DNA of 64,000 nt, taken from a virus. The stretch lies in the IMG/VR virus record IMGVR_UViG_3300027759_000053, positions 1 through 64,000 of that record; one strand, written 5' to 3'. The position numbers were made by a program, and so were the translations under genes. The notes under the pieces were generated by a model. That model was not told the origin of the DNA and searched no databases. It saw only the letters and a program-made list of their open reading frames with translations. Of this stretch, positions 1 through 9,146 are shown piece by piece (the first letter of the stretch is position 1; every line of letters begins with the position of its first letter).

Positions 1-2
1 AG

Positions 3-689
3 GCGTTGTTCTTTAGACCAGACGGCTCAAGTTATTATATTGTTGGCTCAAGCGCAGACATAGTCAAGCGTTACGATATGACCACGCCATGGCAAGTTAA
101 TACCGCTGCCTATTACTCACAAAGTGCTTCGATCTCTTCAATTGAAACAACTCCGACTGGATTACACTTCCACCCAGATGGACTAAAAATGTTCGTTGTG
201 GGTAGTGTAAACGATCGTATAAGAGAATATGATCTAGCCACAGCATGGGATCCTGCTACAATTACATTAATAGATAGCTCAGTAGTGTTATCTAGTGGCC
301 CAACTCCTACAGGTATATTTTGGAAGCCGGACGGCACCCGTGTGTTTATATCTGATAGTAACTTAGATCAAATTAGTGCATACGACACTTTCACAACATA
401 CGCTAATACTTTCACTTATACCTATACCACAACAACTTATACAGCACCAGTGGCTGCAAATGCTGCAATGTTTAGAGTAAATGTTCTTTCTACAACCAGT
501 ACAACCACCACTACTGCGAATATATTAGCATTGGTTCCGTTAGGCACAATAAACTCAAATGGCAATGTAGTTCTTAACTCAGTAAGCGTATTTAGAAGTA
601 ATATTTGGGAACAATTTGGTACTACATTACAAAACAGCACCACAACAGGAGCACAATTTATTAGAGTGGAGCCAAGTTATATACCATGA
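3..689 (+). CDS. Beta-propeller-repeat tail fibre/adhesin protein, 5' end cut off by window
   Basis: The open frame runs in from the window edge, so this is only the C-terminal part; the first possible start codon near base 6 is internal. Two clear copies of a propeller-blade repeat are visible (PTGLHFHPDGLKMFVVG and PTGIFWKPDGTRVFISD), each followed by a stretch of the type 'DRIREYDLATAWD', the pattern of SMP-30/NHL-like six- or seven-bladed propellers found in marine phage fibre proteins. The last ~90 residues are Thr/Val/Asn-rich and look like a beta-structured fibre tip. It precedes four further fibre-type genes on the same strand, so a virion surface role is likely. Fold is inferred from repeats only. 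Confidence 0.7.
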   Translation, partial: ALFFRPDGSSYYIVGSSADIVKRYDMTTPWQVNTAAYYSQSASISSIETTPTGLHFHPDGLKMFVVGSVNDRIREYDLATAWDPATITLIDSSVVLSSGPTPTGIFWKPDGTRVFISDSNLDQISAYDTFTTYANTFTYTYTTTTYTAPVAANAAMFRVNVLSTTSTTTTTANILALVPLGTINSNGNVVLNSVSVFRSNIWEQFGTTLQNSTTTGAQFIRVEPSYIP

Positions 690-1381
690 TAAACCCACAG
701 ATAAATAATGATATGGAAGAAAAAATGGAAACTTTACCCCAAGATACACTGTCAACGCCTGACGAAAATAGCGGCCTTCATGTTGAAGGACATATTAAAA
801 TATTTGATCCAGAATCTGGAGAGGTTTTTGTTAACAAACGAAATGCCATTCATTACGAAAATATTTCTGAAGCAATAGCCTATTGCTTGGCCAATAAAGG
901 ACAAAGTTACATATATGAGATGCATTTTGGTAATGGTGGGACCAGCATTGATCCCACCGGTATTATCAACTATCTCCCGTCAAACACAAATACAAGTAAC
1001 AGCAACTTATACAATCCAACTTTCGCCAAAATTGTAGATAATACAAGCGCACTAAATTCTGACCCTGCTCGTAACAAAATTGAAATTAGACACACACCTG
1101 GTAGAGTGTACACAGACATTGTGATTAGTTGTTCATTAGATTATGGCGAACCCTCAGGACAATCTGCTTTTGATAATTCAACCACACTTGAAGATACCTA
1201 TACATTTGATGAACTAGGACTAAAAGCAAGAAGTACTGACGGAACATCAGGACTACTTACAACAGGTAAGTTACTTACGCACGTGATTTTTCATCCGGTT
1301 CAAAAGTCACTGAATAGATTAATTCAAATTGATTATACTGTAAGAATCCAGACATTAACCAATTTAAGTTCTATAGGATAA
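686..1381 (+). CDS. Putative virion structural protein, function unknown
   Basis: A 231-residue protein whose ATG overlaps the stop of the preceding fibre gene (ATGA). No catalytic motif is visible. It starts with an acidic, Met/Gln-rich segment, then has mixed beta-type sequence with DPESGEVFVNKRNAIHYEN and EMHFGNGGTSIDPTGI. Position within a tail-fibre cassette and the lack of enzyme motifs suggest a baseplate, fibre-connector or fibre-chaperone role. This is inference from context. Alternative in-frame ATGs exist at 713 and 725. Confidence 0.6.
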   Translation: MINPQINNDMEEKMETLPQDTLSTPDENSGLHVEGHIKIFDPESGEVFVNKRNAIHYENISEAIAYCLANKGQSYIYEMHFGNGGTSIDPTGIINYLPSNTNTSNSNLYNPTFAKIVDNTSALNSDPARNKIEIRHTPGRVYTDIVISCSLDYGEPSGQSAFDNSTTLEDTYTFDELGLKARSTDGTSGLLTTGKLLTHVIFHPVQKSLNRLIQIDYTVRIQTLTNLSSIG

Positions 1382-1385
1382 TATT

Positions 1386-2501
1386 ATGGCTTACTATGTA
1401 AACAAAACCGACGGCACCTCTATATTAGTCTTAGATGGCACTAAAGATACATCCTCAACTAGTTTAACCTTGTTTGGTAGATTAGTGCAATCATATGGCG
1501 AAAACACCAATGAAAATTTTGTTTGGCTGTTAGAAAATTTTGCACTAGATACAGCTCCAGCAAACCCATTAACCGGGCAAGCCTGGTATGATACATCAAT
1601 TAATAATCTTAAAGTATACGATGCAAGTTTAGGTACATGGACCACTGTGGGCAGCGACATTGTTGGAAATATTGCGTTATCTGGAAATTTATTAATTGGA
1701 CCTAACAGTTTTAAGATACAAGATTATGATGGCAATGTAACTATAAGCAACAAAGTGTCAAACGGTAATATTAGTTTTTTTAGTAACGCCGGTGGCACTT
1801 ATACAAATACTTTACATTTAGATGGCTCTACTGGATTGATTACAGTTAATGCTAACGCCACTAATAGTTTTGGTGTAACAACTAAAATTTATGTTGATAG
1901 CGAAATTGCAAAATCCAGTAGCGGAGCAAATGTTGCATTGGCAGCAAACGTCGCTATTATTAATGCAAATTTGGTTGTTCGTGTTGGAGAAGAAAATAGT
2001 TTACTGGCACGTATAACTGCAGCAAATGTACAGATTGCACTCAAGGATACTATTACACGAGTTGACTCAATTAATAGTGCAATTAGCACAGCAATACAAG
2101 CAAATGTTAACACTATCAATGCCAATTTAGGAATTAGAGTCAATCAGACCAAGGCAGTTGAAACTGCAATGCTGGCCAATGTTGCTCTGGTGCAAGCAAA
2201 TATTAATCTAATTAATGCAAATGTTATCGCTGCTAATGCATCAATTACTGCGCTTGGAATTGCTGTACAATCAAATATTTCAACTGCTGTGTCTGATAAA
2301 GCTAACATAGCTGGTCCTACTTTTACAGGCACAGTCCGTGCACCAACTCCGTCAAGTTCTGAAAACTCAACTGTAGTTGCAACTACTGCATACGTTCGTG
2401 CTAGAGAAATTTACTGGGACGGTAGTCAGAAATTTGTATCTACAGACGATCCAACATCTACAGATGGAAGTGATGGTGATCTTTGGTTAAAATATAGCTA
2501 A
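1386..2501 (+). CDS. Phage tail fibre protein with coiled-coil stalk
   Basis: 371 residues. The N-terminal ~90 residues carry a module (LLENFA...NPLTGQAWYDTS...LKVYD...TWTTVG) that recurs in the gene at 4388, so the two proteins probably share an attachment or assembly domain. Residues ~170-300 are repetitive in Ala/Asn/Ile/Val (ANVAIINANL, ANVNTINANL, ANVALVQANI), consistent with a trimeric coiled-coil or beta-helical stalk. The end has the classic fibre segment DKANIAGPTFTGTVRAPTP followed by TTAYV, seen in many long and side tail fibres. It probably forms part of the receptor-binding apparatus. Confidence 0.8.
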   Translation: MAYYVNKTDGTSILVLDGTKDTSSTSLTLFGRLVQSYGENTNENFVWLLENFALDTAPANPLTGQAWYDTSINNLKVYDASLGTWTTVGSDIVGNIALSGNLLIGPNSFKIQDYDGNVTISNKVSNGNISFFSNAGGTYTNTLHLDGSTGLITVNANATNSFGVTTKIYVDSEIAKSSSGANVALAANVAIINANLVVRVGEENSLLARITAANVQIALKDTITRVDSINSAISTAIQANVNTINANLGIRVNQTKAVETAMLANVALVQANINLINANVIAANASITALGIAVQSNISTAVSDKANIAGPTFTGTVRAPTPSSSENSTVVATTAYVRAREIYWDGSQKFVSTDDPTSTDGSDGDLWLKYS

Positions 2502-2504
2502 CCC

Positions 2505-4343
2505 ATGACAGCACCACGCCCTATAGTCAAAAAATTTACTTTTCAACCAGGCAATGGAGAAAATACTCCCAGTACTTTATATCCACGGTCCGACGGTCGT
2601 TGGGGCAGCTTCCAAAATACTTACGCAGTTTGGCCTACCACTGATAATCAAGTTGCCAGCTTTACTATTAAAAGAACTTTTACAGCCACATACACAGGCA
2701 CTTACTACTTTAGATCAACGGTTGACAATTCGGCATCAATTTACGTTGATGACGTATTAATTGGTGATACTGCTAACTTTAATCAAACTCCCACTAGAGT
2801 GGCAAAAACTTTAACAGCAGGTGCCCATGTACTAAAATTTGTTGTTTCAAATGGTGGAGATGTTGCTGGCATTGCAGTGACTATTAGTAATAGCAGCGAC
2901 ACACTTATATGGGATACCAGAACTTATGCATCAGTGACCCCCGATCCTGACGTTGGTAGATATACGTTAACAATGCCATTTAATGGCAGTGTGACTATGC
3001 ACTTATGGGGCGGCGGAGGAGGTGGCGGTAGTAATGATTATTACGTTGGTGGTAACGGCAGTCCGGGGTTATATAACACGCATACAGTCGACTTTAGTAA
3101 AAATGCTGTAATTGAAGTGATAATTGGTTCTGGCGGACAACCAGGTATAAGCGGAAGGCCGCAAATAGGCGGAGCGGGCGGCAAAAGTAGAATTAACATT
3201 GATAGTCAAAGCAGTAAGTCCTTTAACGGTGGAACTGGTGGAAATGGCCCAGTGTCCGGCGCCGGAGGCGGCGGTGGCGGTGCATCTGCAGTATTAGTCA
3301 ACGGACAAGTTGTTGCTGTTGCCGGAGGCGGCGGTGGCGGCGGCGGAGCCGGAAGTAAAACCAATGTCAATGGCAAACATGCCTCGATTGAAAATAATGC
3401 AATGGCAACAACCGGAGCAATAAAAGTACAAACTAGTAATTTTAATGTAAACCGTGATACAAGTCAAGGATGGGTGTCAGTTAATGACAGTTATGTGATC
3501 TATGGTTTAACCAGAGGTCATACTCTAGCTGTTTTTAATCCCAGTACACTAGCATTAGAGAGTAAAACAACATACGATACATACGCAGCCGGAAATTCAA
3601 ATGCACTTACTTCTGCACTAACTTTGGTATCAAATGGAAAAATAGTGGTTATTGTTCAGTGGGACGCATCATCATTAAGTTCTGGCACACGTACATTGTT
3701 AAATTCCCAATTTGGGGGTACCTCAACACAAACTTGGAGTAGTGCAAGAAACTCTCATATTTTTATTGGGATCAAGAATGGATCCACTCCTGCAGTAGAA
3801 AAGACATCTCTTACTGCAACAATTTCAGCATCATTTAACGTTGGAATAACAGTCCCAACAGAATGGCGAGGAGAAAACGGACAGAGTAGAGGAGACGATG
3901 GCGGCACTGGTGGAGCTGGTGGGGGCGGATATCCTGGAGGCGAGGGCGGTAGATGTAATTCAGGAGATTCGGGAGCAGAGGCTGGACAAACTGGTGGCAA
4001 TCTGCCATCTTCGATTGCACAAACTGGAACAAACTTGCAATACTATGTTTCTGGTGTGGCATCCGGGGGAACCAATAATAATAAAGGTAATCCTGGTTAC
4101 GCGGTACTAGTCTTTACAGCAGAAGCTGATTCTGTAGCGGTATCTGCAGTCAAAGTTGCAGGAACATGGCGTCAAGTTACCGCTGCTTATGTAAAAGTGT
4201 CGGGTGCTTGGCGATCAATAACAACTGCGTACATCAAGCAAAACGGCTTTTGGTACCCAATTCGCAGTACAGGCGATAAAACTTTAACAGAATTTACGGA
4301 ACAAACTACAAATTACGGCTCAGTGGCAAGAACTCATAGTTGA
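2505..4343 (+). CDS. Tail fibre adhesin with PA14-like and glycine-rich domains
   Basis: 612 residues. Residues ~45-150 resemble a PA14/GLEYA-like carbohydrate-binding fold (FTATYTGTYYFRSTVDNSAS followed by IYVDDVLIG). Residues ~165-290 and ~450-520 are glycine-rich blocks (WGGGGGGG, GGAGGKSR, AGGGGGGGA) like the polyglycine sandwich adhesins of T-even gp38 and related glycine-rich phage receptor-binding proteins. Near the C-terminus three short repeats follow one another (VAGTWRQVTAAYVKV, VSGAWRSITTAYIK, QNGFWYPI). The gene sits 3 bases after the previous fibre gene. This is the best candidate in the window for the host receptor-binding tip; the receptor is unknown. Confidence 0.8.
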   Translation: MTAPRPIVKKFTFQPGNGENTPSTLYPRSDGRWGSFQNTYAVWPTTDNQVASFTIKRTFTATYTGTYYFRSTVDNSASIYVDDVLIGDTANFNQTPTRVAKTLTAGAHVLKFVVSNGGDVAGIAVTISNSSDTLIWDTRTYASVTPDPDVGRYTLTMPFNGSVTMHLWGGGGGGGSNDYYVGGNGSPGLYNTHTVDFSKNAVIEVIIGSGGQPGISGRPQIGGAGGKSRINIDSQSSKSFNGGTGGNGPVSGAGGGGGGASAVLVNGQVVAVAGGGGGGGGAGSKTNVNGKHASIENNAMATTGAIKVQTSNFNVNRDTSQGWVSVNDSYVIYGLTRGHTLAVFNPSTLALESKTTYDTYAAGNSNALTSALTLVSNGKIVVIVQWDASSLSSGTRTLLNSQFGGTSTQTWSSARNSHIFIGIKNGSTPAVEKTSLTATISASFNVGITVPTEWRGENGQSRGDDGGTGGAGGGGYPGGEGGRCNSGDSGAEAGQTGGNLPSSIAQTGTNLQYYVSGVASGGTNNNKGNPGYAVLVFTAEADSVAVSAVKVAGTWRQVTAAYVKVSGAWRSITTAYIKQNGFWYPIRSTGDKTLTEFTEQTTNYGSVARTHS

Positions 4344-4349
4344 GTCGAT

Positions 4350-4365
4350 TATAAATGCATAAATA
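4350..4365 (+). promoter_or_regulatory. Possible T4-type late promoter before fibre gene
   Basis: Two overlapping near-matches to the T4 late -10 octamer TATAAATA lie here: TATAAATG (4350-4357) and CATAAATA (4358-4365), 22-30 bases upstream of the ATG at 4388, with no recognisable -35 element. This is the expected arrangement for a sigma-gp55-type late promoter of a structural gene. The region is AT-rich, so chance matches are possible. Confidence 0.4.
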
Positions 4366-4387
4366 ACAAAGTCGGAGAATATAAAAA

Positions 4388-5890
4388 ATGGCTTATAACA
4401 TTAATTTGTCAAACGGTACTGCACTTATCTCAGGTGGATTAGCTGATGGTACAATTGACACTACAAGTTCTAGTTTAACATTAGTTGGTAAAAACTACCC
4501 CGGATACGGTGTATTTTTAAATCAAAATTTTGTGCAACTAATGGAAAATTTTGCAAAATCAAGCGCACCTACTGCACCTGTACCAGGGCAACTATGGTGG
4601 GATTCTAGTGGCAAGTATTTAAAAATAAATGTTGCTACCACAAAAGGAACTGCCAATGCTGCATGGAAAACCATGGTCACAATGGCTGCTAGTTCTAGTG
4701 CACCTAGTAGTCCAATTACCGGCGAGCAATGGTGGGATACTGTTAATACTCAGCTAAAAGTGTGGAACGGATCAACTTGGACAACAATTGGTCCGGCTGC
4801 TGCGGCTGCTACAGGTAATAGCGGTGCTATTCCTGACACTATTGTTTCTTTATCCCCTGCCGCTACTTACGTAGTTTTAAAATTTTATATTGACAATACA
4901 CTAGTTGGTATTTGGAGCAAGGAATCATCATTTACTACTGCTGTGTCAGGATTTTCAGTTATCAACCGTGGTCTAAATCTGAGCACAGCAATTTCCCAAG
5001 CATTTTATGGTAATGCCGACTTAGCAAATAATTTAAATGTCAGTGGCGTTAGTATCCCGGCATCAAGCTTCTTAAGAAACGATCAAAGTGGAGTAATCAA
5101 TGGATCACTAACATTGACCAACGACACAGGCCTAAAATTTGGAGCAGCAAGTGACTTTGAAGGATTTGTCAGTAGCGGAGTAGTAACATTACGAAATGTA
5201 ACCAATAATAAAGATCTTGTATTAAGTGTTAAAAGATCCTCAACAAACTCTCCTTTCTTGAGAGGCAACTCAACTTCTGGTCTGGCAGAAGCATATGCTA
5301 ATCCAACTGCTGCATCAAATGGATACAGTTTTGCAACCAAAGATTATGTTGATACAGTATTAGGCGGAGGAACTGGCACAAGCTCATTTGCTGCTAACAT
5401 CTTACCATCAGCCAACTTAACATATAGTTTAGGAAGCTCAACAAGTTGGTTTGCTAATGTATGGGCAGGCACATTCCGTGGTACATCAATTACAGCTCAA
5501 TATGCTGACTTGGCCGAAAGATTTGAAGCAGACCAGCCGTACTCGGCAGGCACTGTAGTTGAGCTGGGTGGCTCGGCTGAGATTACTAGAGTGACAGCAG
5601 ATTTAAGTGAAGAAGTATTTGGTGTCATAAGTACACGAGCAGCATATCTAATGAATGGCGGCGCAGGATCGGATGACACTCATCCCCCGGTGGCAGTAAG
5701 TGGCCGAGTTCCGGTTCGTGTAATTGGTAAAATCAAAAAAGGTGATAGATTAGTTTCGGCTGGTAATGGCATTGCCAGAGCTGCATCTAAAAATGAGTTA
5801 ACTCCGTGGAACGTCATTGGTCGGAGTCTCGAAGATAAACTGGATAGTAGCGAAGGAACCATTGAAGCTATTGTCAAGTTAAATAGTTAA
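4388..5890 (+). CDS. Phage tail fibre protein with C-terminal processing/chaperone-like domain
   Basis: 500 residues. Two copies of the fibre N-terminal module occur (LMENFAKSSAPTAPVPGQLW and, about 60 residues later, SPITGEQWWDT...LKVWNGSTWTTIG), related to the gene at 1386. The middle is beta-rich fibre shaft, ending with ATKDYVDTVLGGG. The last ~130 residues (AQYADLAERFEADQPYSAGT...VFGVIST...VPVRVIGKIKKGDRL) match the C-terminal peptidase-G2/intramolecular-chaperone type domain common on phage fibres, which aids trimer folding and may be cleaved off. A possible late promoter lies just upstream. Confidence 0.8.
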   Translation: MAYNINLSNGTALISGGLADGTIDTTSSSLTLVGKNYPGYGVFLNQNFVQLMENFAKSSAPTAPVPGQLWWDSSGKYLKINVATTKGTANAAWKTMVTMAASSSAPSSPITGEQWWDTVNTQLKVWNGSTWTTIGPAAAAATGNSGAIPDTIVSLSPAATYVVLKFYIDNTLVGIWSKESSFTTAVSGFSVINRGLNLSTAISQAFYGNADLANNLNVSGVSIPASSFLRNDQSGVINGSLTLTNDTGLKFGAASDFEGFVSSGVVTLRNVTNNKDLVLSVKRSSTNSPFLRGNSTSGLAEAYANPTAASNGYSFATKDYVDTVLGGGTGTSSFAANILPSANLTYSLGSSTSWFANVWAGTFRGTSITAQYADLAERFEADQPYSAGTVVELGGSAEITRVTADLSEEVFGVISTRAAYLMNGGAGSDDTHPPVAVSGRVPVRVIGKIKKGDRLVSAGNGIARAASKNELTPWNVIGRSLEDKLDSSEGTIEAIVKLNS

Positions 5891-5904
5891 TAAGGACGAG
5901 TTAA

Positions 5905-6849
5905 ATGTCATATGCATCAGGTGGGTTAATCGAAGCCGTAGACTACAATAATTTAGTTGGCACAAATACCAGTGTCACTGGTACTAGTTTAAACGGAGCT
6001 TGGGCGTGGGGTGCTAATAGTAGAGGGTACGGACAAACCAGTATATCTCAAGTCTCGGCCCTGAGCACTGTCACTGCTACACAATGGGCCAGTTTGGTTA
6101 ATGCATTAAATTCAGCCAATACACACATTAATGGTTCCAGTTCAGGATTAACAGCAAACACAGCCGGACAAGTTATTACCTATGTAAGCTCGTTACAAAC
6201 CAAAATTAATGGAGTCAATACTGATAGACTGACATTCGCATCAAATTCTGCAACGGTAGCAGGAGCAGGTCAGGCATATGCAGCATGGACTAGCGCCTCA
6301 ACTGCAGCTACACTTACTAGATCTTTTGGTGCAAACGTGGCATTTGAAAGTCCAGATAAAGCAAGATTTTTCTTTAACGCCGGCGGAAGATTAAAATTTA
6401 ATATTACCGCTACAGCGGATGCAGCAGCAAGATCTGTAGCTGCAAAAGCAGTAGTTGATAATATGGGAGGCATTGCGTTATTTCGTTCGAATACTAACAG
6501 TGGAAGAACAGGCGCAGGCGGAACAGCCACAAATACCACAAACATTGGTTACTACAATTTAACTATTGCCAATGTTACTGTAGTATCGGTAACTAGTACT
6601 ACAGCTTCTTATACCGGCGACACTGGCACTATTACAGTACGCACTAACGGTACCAGAGGAGCATTTAACGATAATGGTGACATTATTAGTTTTTGGGCAA
6701 CCATAAATTCAACCCAAGGCACAGGTGCATTATCATTTGATGATTCGCTTAGTCTTACTCCGACTGTGTCGGTGGATGTATCATACCCAGAAATTACCAA
6801 TTTATCTAATACCTGGGGTGCTGTTACAGTTACCCGCCAAGGTACCTAA
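5905..6849 (+). CDS. Putative virion structural protein (fibre-associated)
   Basis: 314 residues, preceded by AAGGACGAG with good spacing to ATG. The N-terminus (MSYASGGLIEAVDYNNLVG) and a Ser/Thr/Ala-rich composition resemble conserved structural proteins of marine T4-like phages. The middle includes the beta-rich stretch FESPDKARFFFNAGGRLKFN. No enzyme motif is seen. It is the last gene of the fibre block; a strong promoter and a possible terminator hairpin follow. Structural role is inferred from position and composition. Confidence 0.65.
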   Translation: MSYASGGLIEAVDYNNLVGTNTSVTGTSLNGAWAWGANSRGYGQTSISQVSALSTVTATQWASLVNALNSANTHINGSSSGLTANTAGQVITYVSSLQTKINGVNTDRLTFASNSATVAGAGQAYAAWTSASTAATLTRSFGANVAFESPDKARFFFNAGGRLKFNITATADAAARSVAAKAVVDNMGGIALFRSNTNSGRTGAGGTATNTTNIGYYNLTIANVTVVSVTSTTASYTGDTGTITVRTNGTRGAFNDNGDIISFWATINSTQGTGALSFDDSLSLTPTVSVDVSYPEITNLSNTWGAVTVTRQGT

Positions 6850-6856
6850 AAAACTC

Positions 6857-6886
6857 TTTACATTCTTGTGCTGGTTAGTGTATAAT
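6857..6886 (+). promoter_or_regulatory. Sigma70-type promoter for the glycan/radical SAM operon
   Basis: TTTACA (6857-6862), an 18-base spacer and a perfect TATAAT (6881-6886) precede the ATG at 6915. It sits at the boundary between the structural block and the long (+) tailoring operon and is the only consensus-like promoter seen on the + strand of that block. Confidence 0.75.
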
Positions 6887-6898
6887 TACGCTAACCAG
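6871..6898 (+). promoter_or_regulatory. Inverted repeat enclosing the -10 box (operator or terminator)
   Basis: CTGGTTAG (6871-6878) and CTAACCAG (6891-6898) form a perfect 8-bp inverted repeat with the TATAAT box in the loop. As DNA it could be a repressor or activator site that covers the promoter; as RNA it could end transcripts from the upstream fibre genes, although the T-run after it (TTTCTACATTT) is poor. The sequence cannot separate the two uses. Confidence 0.5.
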
Positions 6899-6914
6899 TT
6901 TCTACATTTACACT

Positions 6915-7226
6915 ATGAATATTGAATCTTTAGTCAGTGAAGTCCGCCAGGCAACTGATTTTCAAATTAATAAAAAAATTCTGCGGGAAAAAATTCAAAC
7001 GGATTTACATCTAGCACATGCCGGGGGGTTATTTAAAATTACTCCGGAATTGATTGCGTTTGTAAAAACGTGGCCAATTGACGAATTATATATAGAAGAT
7101 GCGTATCAAAATCCTATTGCTGTAGATCGACAAGTATTTCTAGTTACAGCACAACAGCACTATCAACAAGTAATGAATCGTTGGCATAATGAATATGAGC
7201 AACTCAAAAAGATCCGAAAAGTCTAG
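6915..7226 (+). CDS. Small conserved-type phage protein, function unknown
   Basis: 103 residues, first gene after the promoter at 6857. It appears all-helical and charged, with the segment FKITPELIAFVKTWPIDELY in the middle. The pattern 'F-x-[IV]-T-P-E-L-I-A-F' with an acidic C-terminal helix resembles small hypothetical proteins of T4-like marine phages. Its 3' end overlaps the next gene by 38 bases. No function can be given. Confidence 0.6.
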   Translation: MNIESLVSEVRQATDFQINKKILREKIQTDLHLAHAGGLFKITPELIAFVKTWPIDELYIEDAYQNPIAVDRQVFLVTAQQHYQQVMNRWHNEYEQLKKIRKV

Positions 7227-7962
7227 AGGTATAGTTGCTTTTGCTTGTAATACAGAAACAACAGATTACATAAGCATTGCAGAAAAGACTTTAAAACTAG
7301 CCGAGAAAATCTTAAAGTTACCTACAACTTTAATTACAGACATCAATACAAGTTTACAAAATACACGCTATGATATTGATCTTGGAAAGTTTGTAGAGTG
7401 GAAAAACTTTGGAAGGCATGCAGCATACGAACTAAGTCCATATGATGAAACTATAGTCATTGATGCAGATTACTTGATACTTGACAATTCGTTATTACAA
7501 ATATTCCAAACTGATTGGGATTATATACTACAAAGAAACAGTCATGCGTTAACAGTTGAATGGCCAACTACAATGGGCCCAAACAGTTTACCATATATAT
7601 GGGCCACTGTATTTGCATTTAGAAAAACAGATCGTGCCGAACAGTTTTTTAATTTAGTTGCCAGGATACAAGAAAATTACAGATACTACAAATTACTGTT
7701 TAATGTACAAGAACGCAATTATCGCAATGATTACGCATTTGCAATGGCTGATATCATATTAAACGGATATACAATTGGCACAAACAGTATACCTGGTAGT
7801 ATGTTAGCAGTTGATCAAACTATAGAATCAATTGTTAAAAAAGATAATCAATTAATTATACGCGATGTTGATCGTGCATACGTAGTACCTGTTACTAACT
7901 TACATGTGATGAGCAAGAAATATTTGCAAAGCGAAGACTTCATTAAATTTATCAATGAGTAG
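7189..7962 (+). CDS. GT-A-like glycosyltransferase (putative)
   Basis: 257 residues. A Rossmann-type start (RGIVAFACNTETTDYISIAE) and an acidic metal-site-like motif VIDADYLILD (residues ~86-95) point to a GT-A nucleotide-sugar transferase fold, as does the overall length. It overlaps both neighbours and shares its opening (FACNTETTDY versus IAANTEDVDY) with the next gene, so the two look like tandem paralogues. A start at 7195 is equally possible. Donor and acceptor are unknown; the neighbourhood of sugar-tailoring enzymes supports a role in building a glycan or modifying host surface sugars. Confidence 0.55.
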   Translation: MNMSNSKRSEKSRGIVAFACNTETTDYISIAEKTLKLAEKILKLPTTLITDINTSLQNTRYDIDLGKFVEWKNFGRHAAYELSPYDETIVIDADYLILDNSLLQIFQTDWDYILQRNSHALTVEWPTTMGPNSLPYIWATVFAFRKTDRAEQFFNLVARIQENYRYYKLLFNVQERNYRNDYAFAMADIILNGYTIGTNSIPGSMLAVDQTIESIVKKDNQLIIRDVDRAYVVPVTNLHVMSKKYLQSEDFIKFINE

Positions 7963-8797
7963 ACATAAAGAGCAACAAGGATTTTTAACTATTGCCGCTA
8001 ACACAGAGGACGTTGATTATCTACGTTTGGCATATCTGCAAGCATTGAATGTAAAGGCTACGCAAAAAATTAAATCTTTTGCTGTAATAGTCGATACTAG
8101 CACAGCAGCAATAATAACTGAACAGCATCAGGCAGTATTTGATTATATTATTGAAGTTCCGGATAGTACAACAGGTCCATATGGATTAGAAGTACAAGCA
8201 TTTTGGCACACACCGTTTAAAGAAACAATTAAACTTGAAAGTGATTTGTTACTGCCAAGATCAATTGACCATTGGTGGACCACATTTAGATTACGTGATG
8301 TTGTACTAAGTACGGGATGCAAAAATTATAAACAAGAAACAGCCACATCCAGAAAGTATAGAAAACTATTCGATGATAATCATTTACCTGATGTGTATAA
8401 TGGACTAATGTATTTTAGATTCAGCCAGACTGCAACAAACTTTTTTAGCACAGCAGCTCAGATATTTGAAAATTGGTCCACAGTAAAAACGGCATTGGCA
8501 CATTGCGACGATGACTATCCTAGTACAGATGTGGTGTATGCATTAGCAGCAAACATAATTGGTACAGAATGGTGTACAATACCATCTGCAGACTTTATTA
8601 ATTTTGTGCATATGAAACCTGCTATTAATGGTTACACAGAGGATTGTAGTTTCACTGATGTGTTTGTTACAGAGTTCACAGATGGTATTGTACGTATCAA
8701 TAACATAAATCAATATCATCCACTACACTACCACGATAAAGCTTTTCCAACGGAGGAAATGATTGACTACTTTAGATCCATGGCAGGAATTCATTAA
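7955..8797 (+). CDS. GT-A-like glycosyltransferase-family protein (putative)
   Basis: 280 residues, paralogous in outline to the preceding gene: FLTIAANTEDVDYLRLA at the start and KLESDLLLP where that gene has VIDADYLILD. The C-terminal part has FINFVHMKPAINGY. The ATG overlaps the previous stop (ATGAGTAG). Loss of the exact DxD spacing leaves activity uncertain. It probably acts with the neighbouring transferases on the same substrate. Confidence 0.5.
   Translation: MSRHKEQQGFLTIAANTEDVDYLRLAYLQALNVKATQKIKSFAVIVDTSTAAIITEQHQAVFDYIIEVPDSTTGPYGLEVQAFWHTPFKETIKLESDLLLPRSIDHWWTTFRLRDVVLSTGCKNYKQETATSRKYRKLFDDNHLPDVYNGLMYFRFSQTATNFFSTAAQIFENWSTVKTALAHCDDDYPSTDVVYALAANIIGTEWCTIPSADFINFVHMKPAINGYTEDCSFTDVFVTEFTDGIVRINNINQYHPLHYHDKAFPTEEMIDYFRSMAGIH
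8752..8756 (+). promoter_or_regulatory. Strong Shine-Dalgarno deciding a TTG start
   Basis: GGAGG lies 6 bases upstream of the TTG at 8763, inside the end of the preceding gene. It supports initiation at this non-ATG codon. Confidence 0.6.
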
Positions 8798-9146
8798 AGG
8801 GTTACAATTAGCTGAGGAAATGGATCGTAACCGTCCTCGGCTAATTAAAGAATATAGATTGTACTACAATGAAGATGGAACCATAATTGGATTATGGGAA
8901 ACAAGCCATCCAGAGGGAAGTAACTATATTATACTAACTCACCCCGACGAGTATCAAAGACAAAATACTCAACTGCTACGTGTAGTAAACAATCAACTAA
9001 AGATACTTGATCCGCATACACCAAATCGTGTAAAATTAAAAAAGAGTAATGCAGGGCAACCAGTAGTAAAGGGATATGCAGCAATAGCCTTAGGCCTCAA
9101 TGAGGAATATTTAGAAATAGAATTTTATGAACAAACAAATAGTTGA
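8763..9146 (+). CDS. Small protein of unknown function
   Basis: 127 residues starting at a TTG with a consensus Shine-Dalgarno 6 bases before it. The sequence has a charged helix (QEFIKGLQLAEEMDRNRPRL) followed by beta-type segments with YRLYYNEDGTIIGLWE. It overlaps both neighbours (35 and 20 bases), so translation is probably coupled. It is not an enzyme family I recognise. Confidence 0.6.
   Translation: MTTLDPWQEFIKGLQLAEEMDRNRPRLIKEYRLYYNEDGTIIGLWETSHPEGSNYIILTHPDEYQRQNTQLLRVVNNQLKILDPHTPNRVKLKKSNAGQPVVKGYAAIALGLNEEYLEIEFYEQTNS

Noticed and set aside
700-707. GATAAATA resembling a T4 late promoter
   Set aside because: It lies inside the 686 gene, 21 bases after its ATG, and the next in-frame starts would be nearly leaderless with no ribosome site.
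3755-4110. Pro-rich minus-strand frames and a plus frame opposite or inside the glycine-rich adhesin
   Set aside because: Proline runs are the antisense reading of glycine codons; the adhesin frame is well supported.
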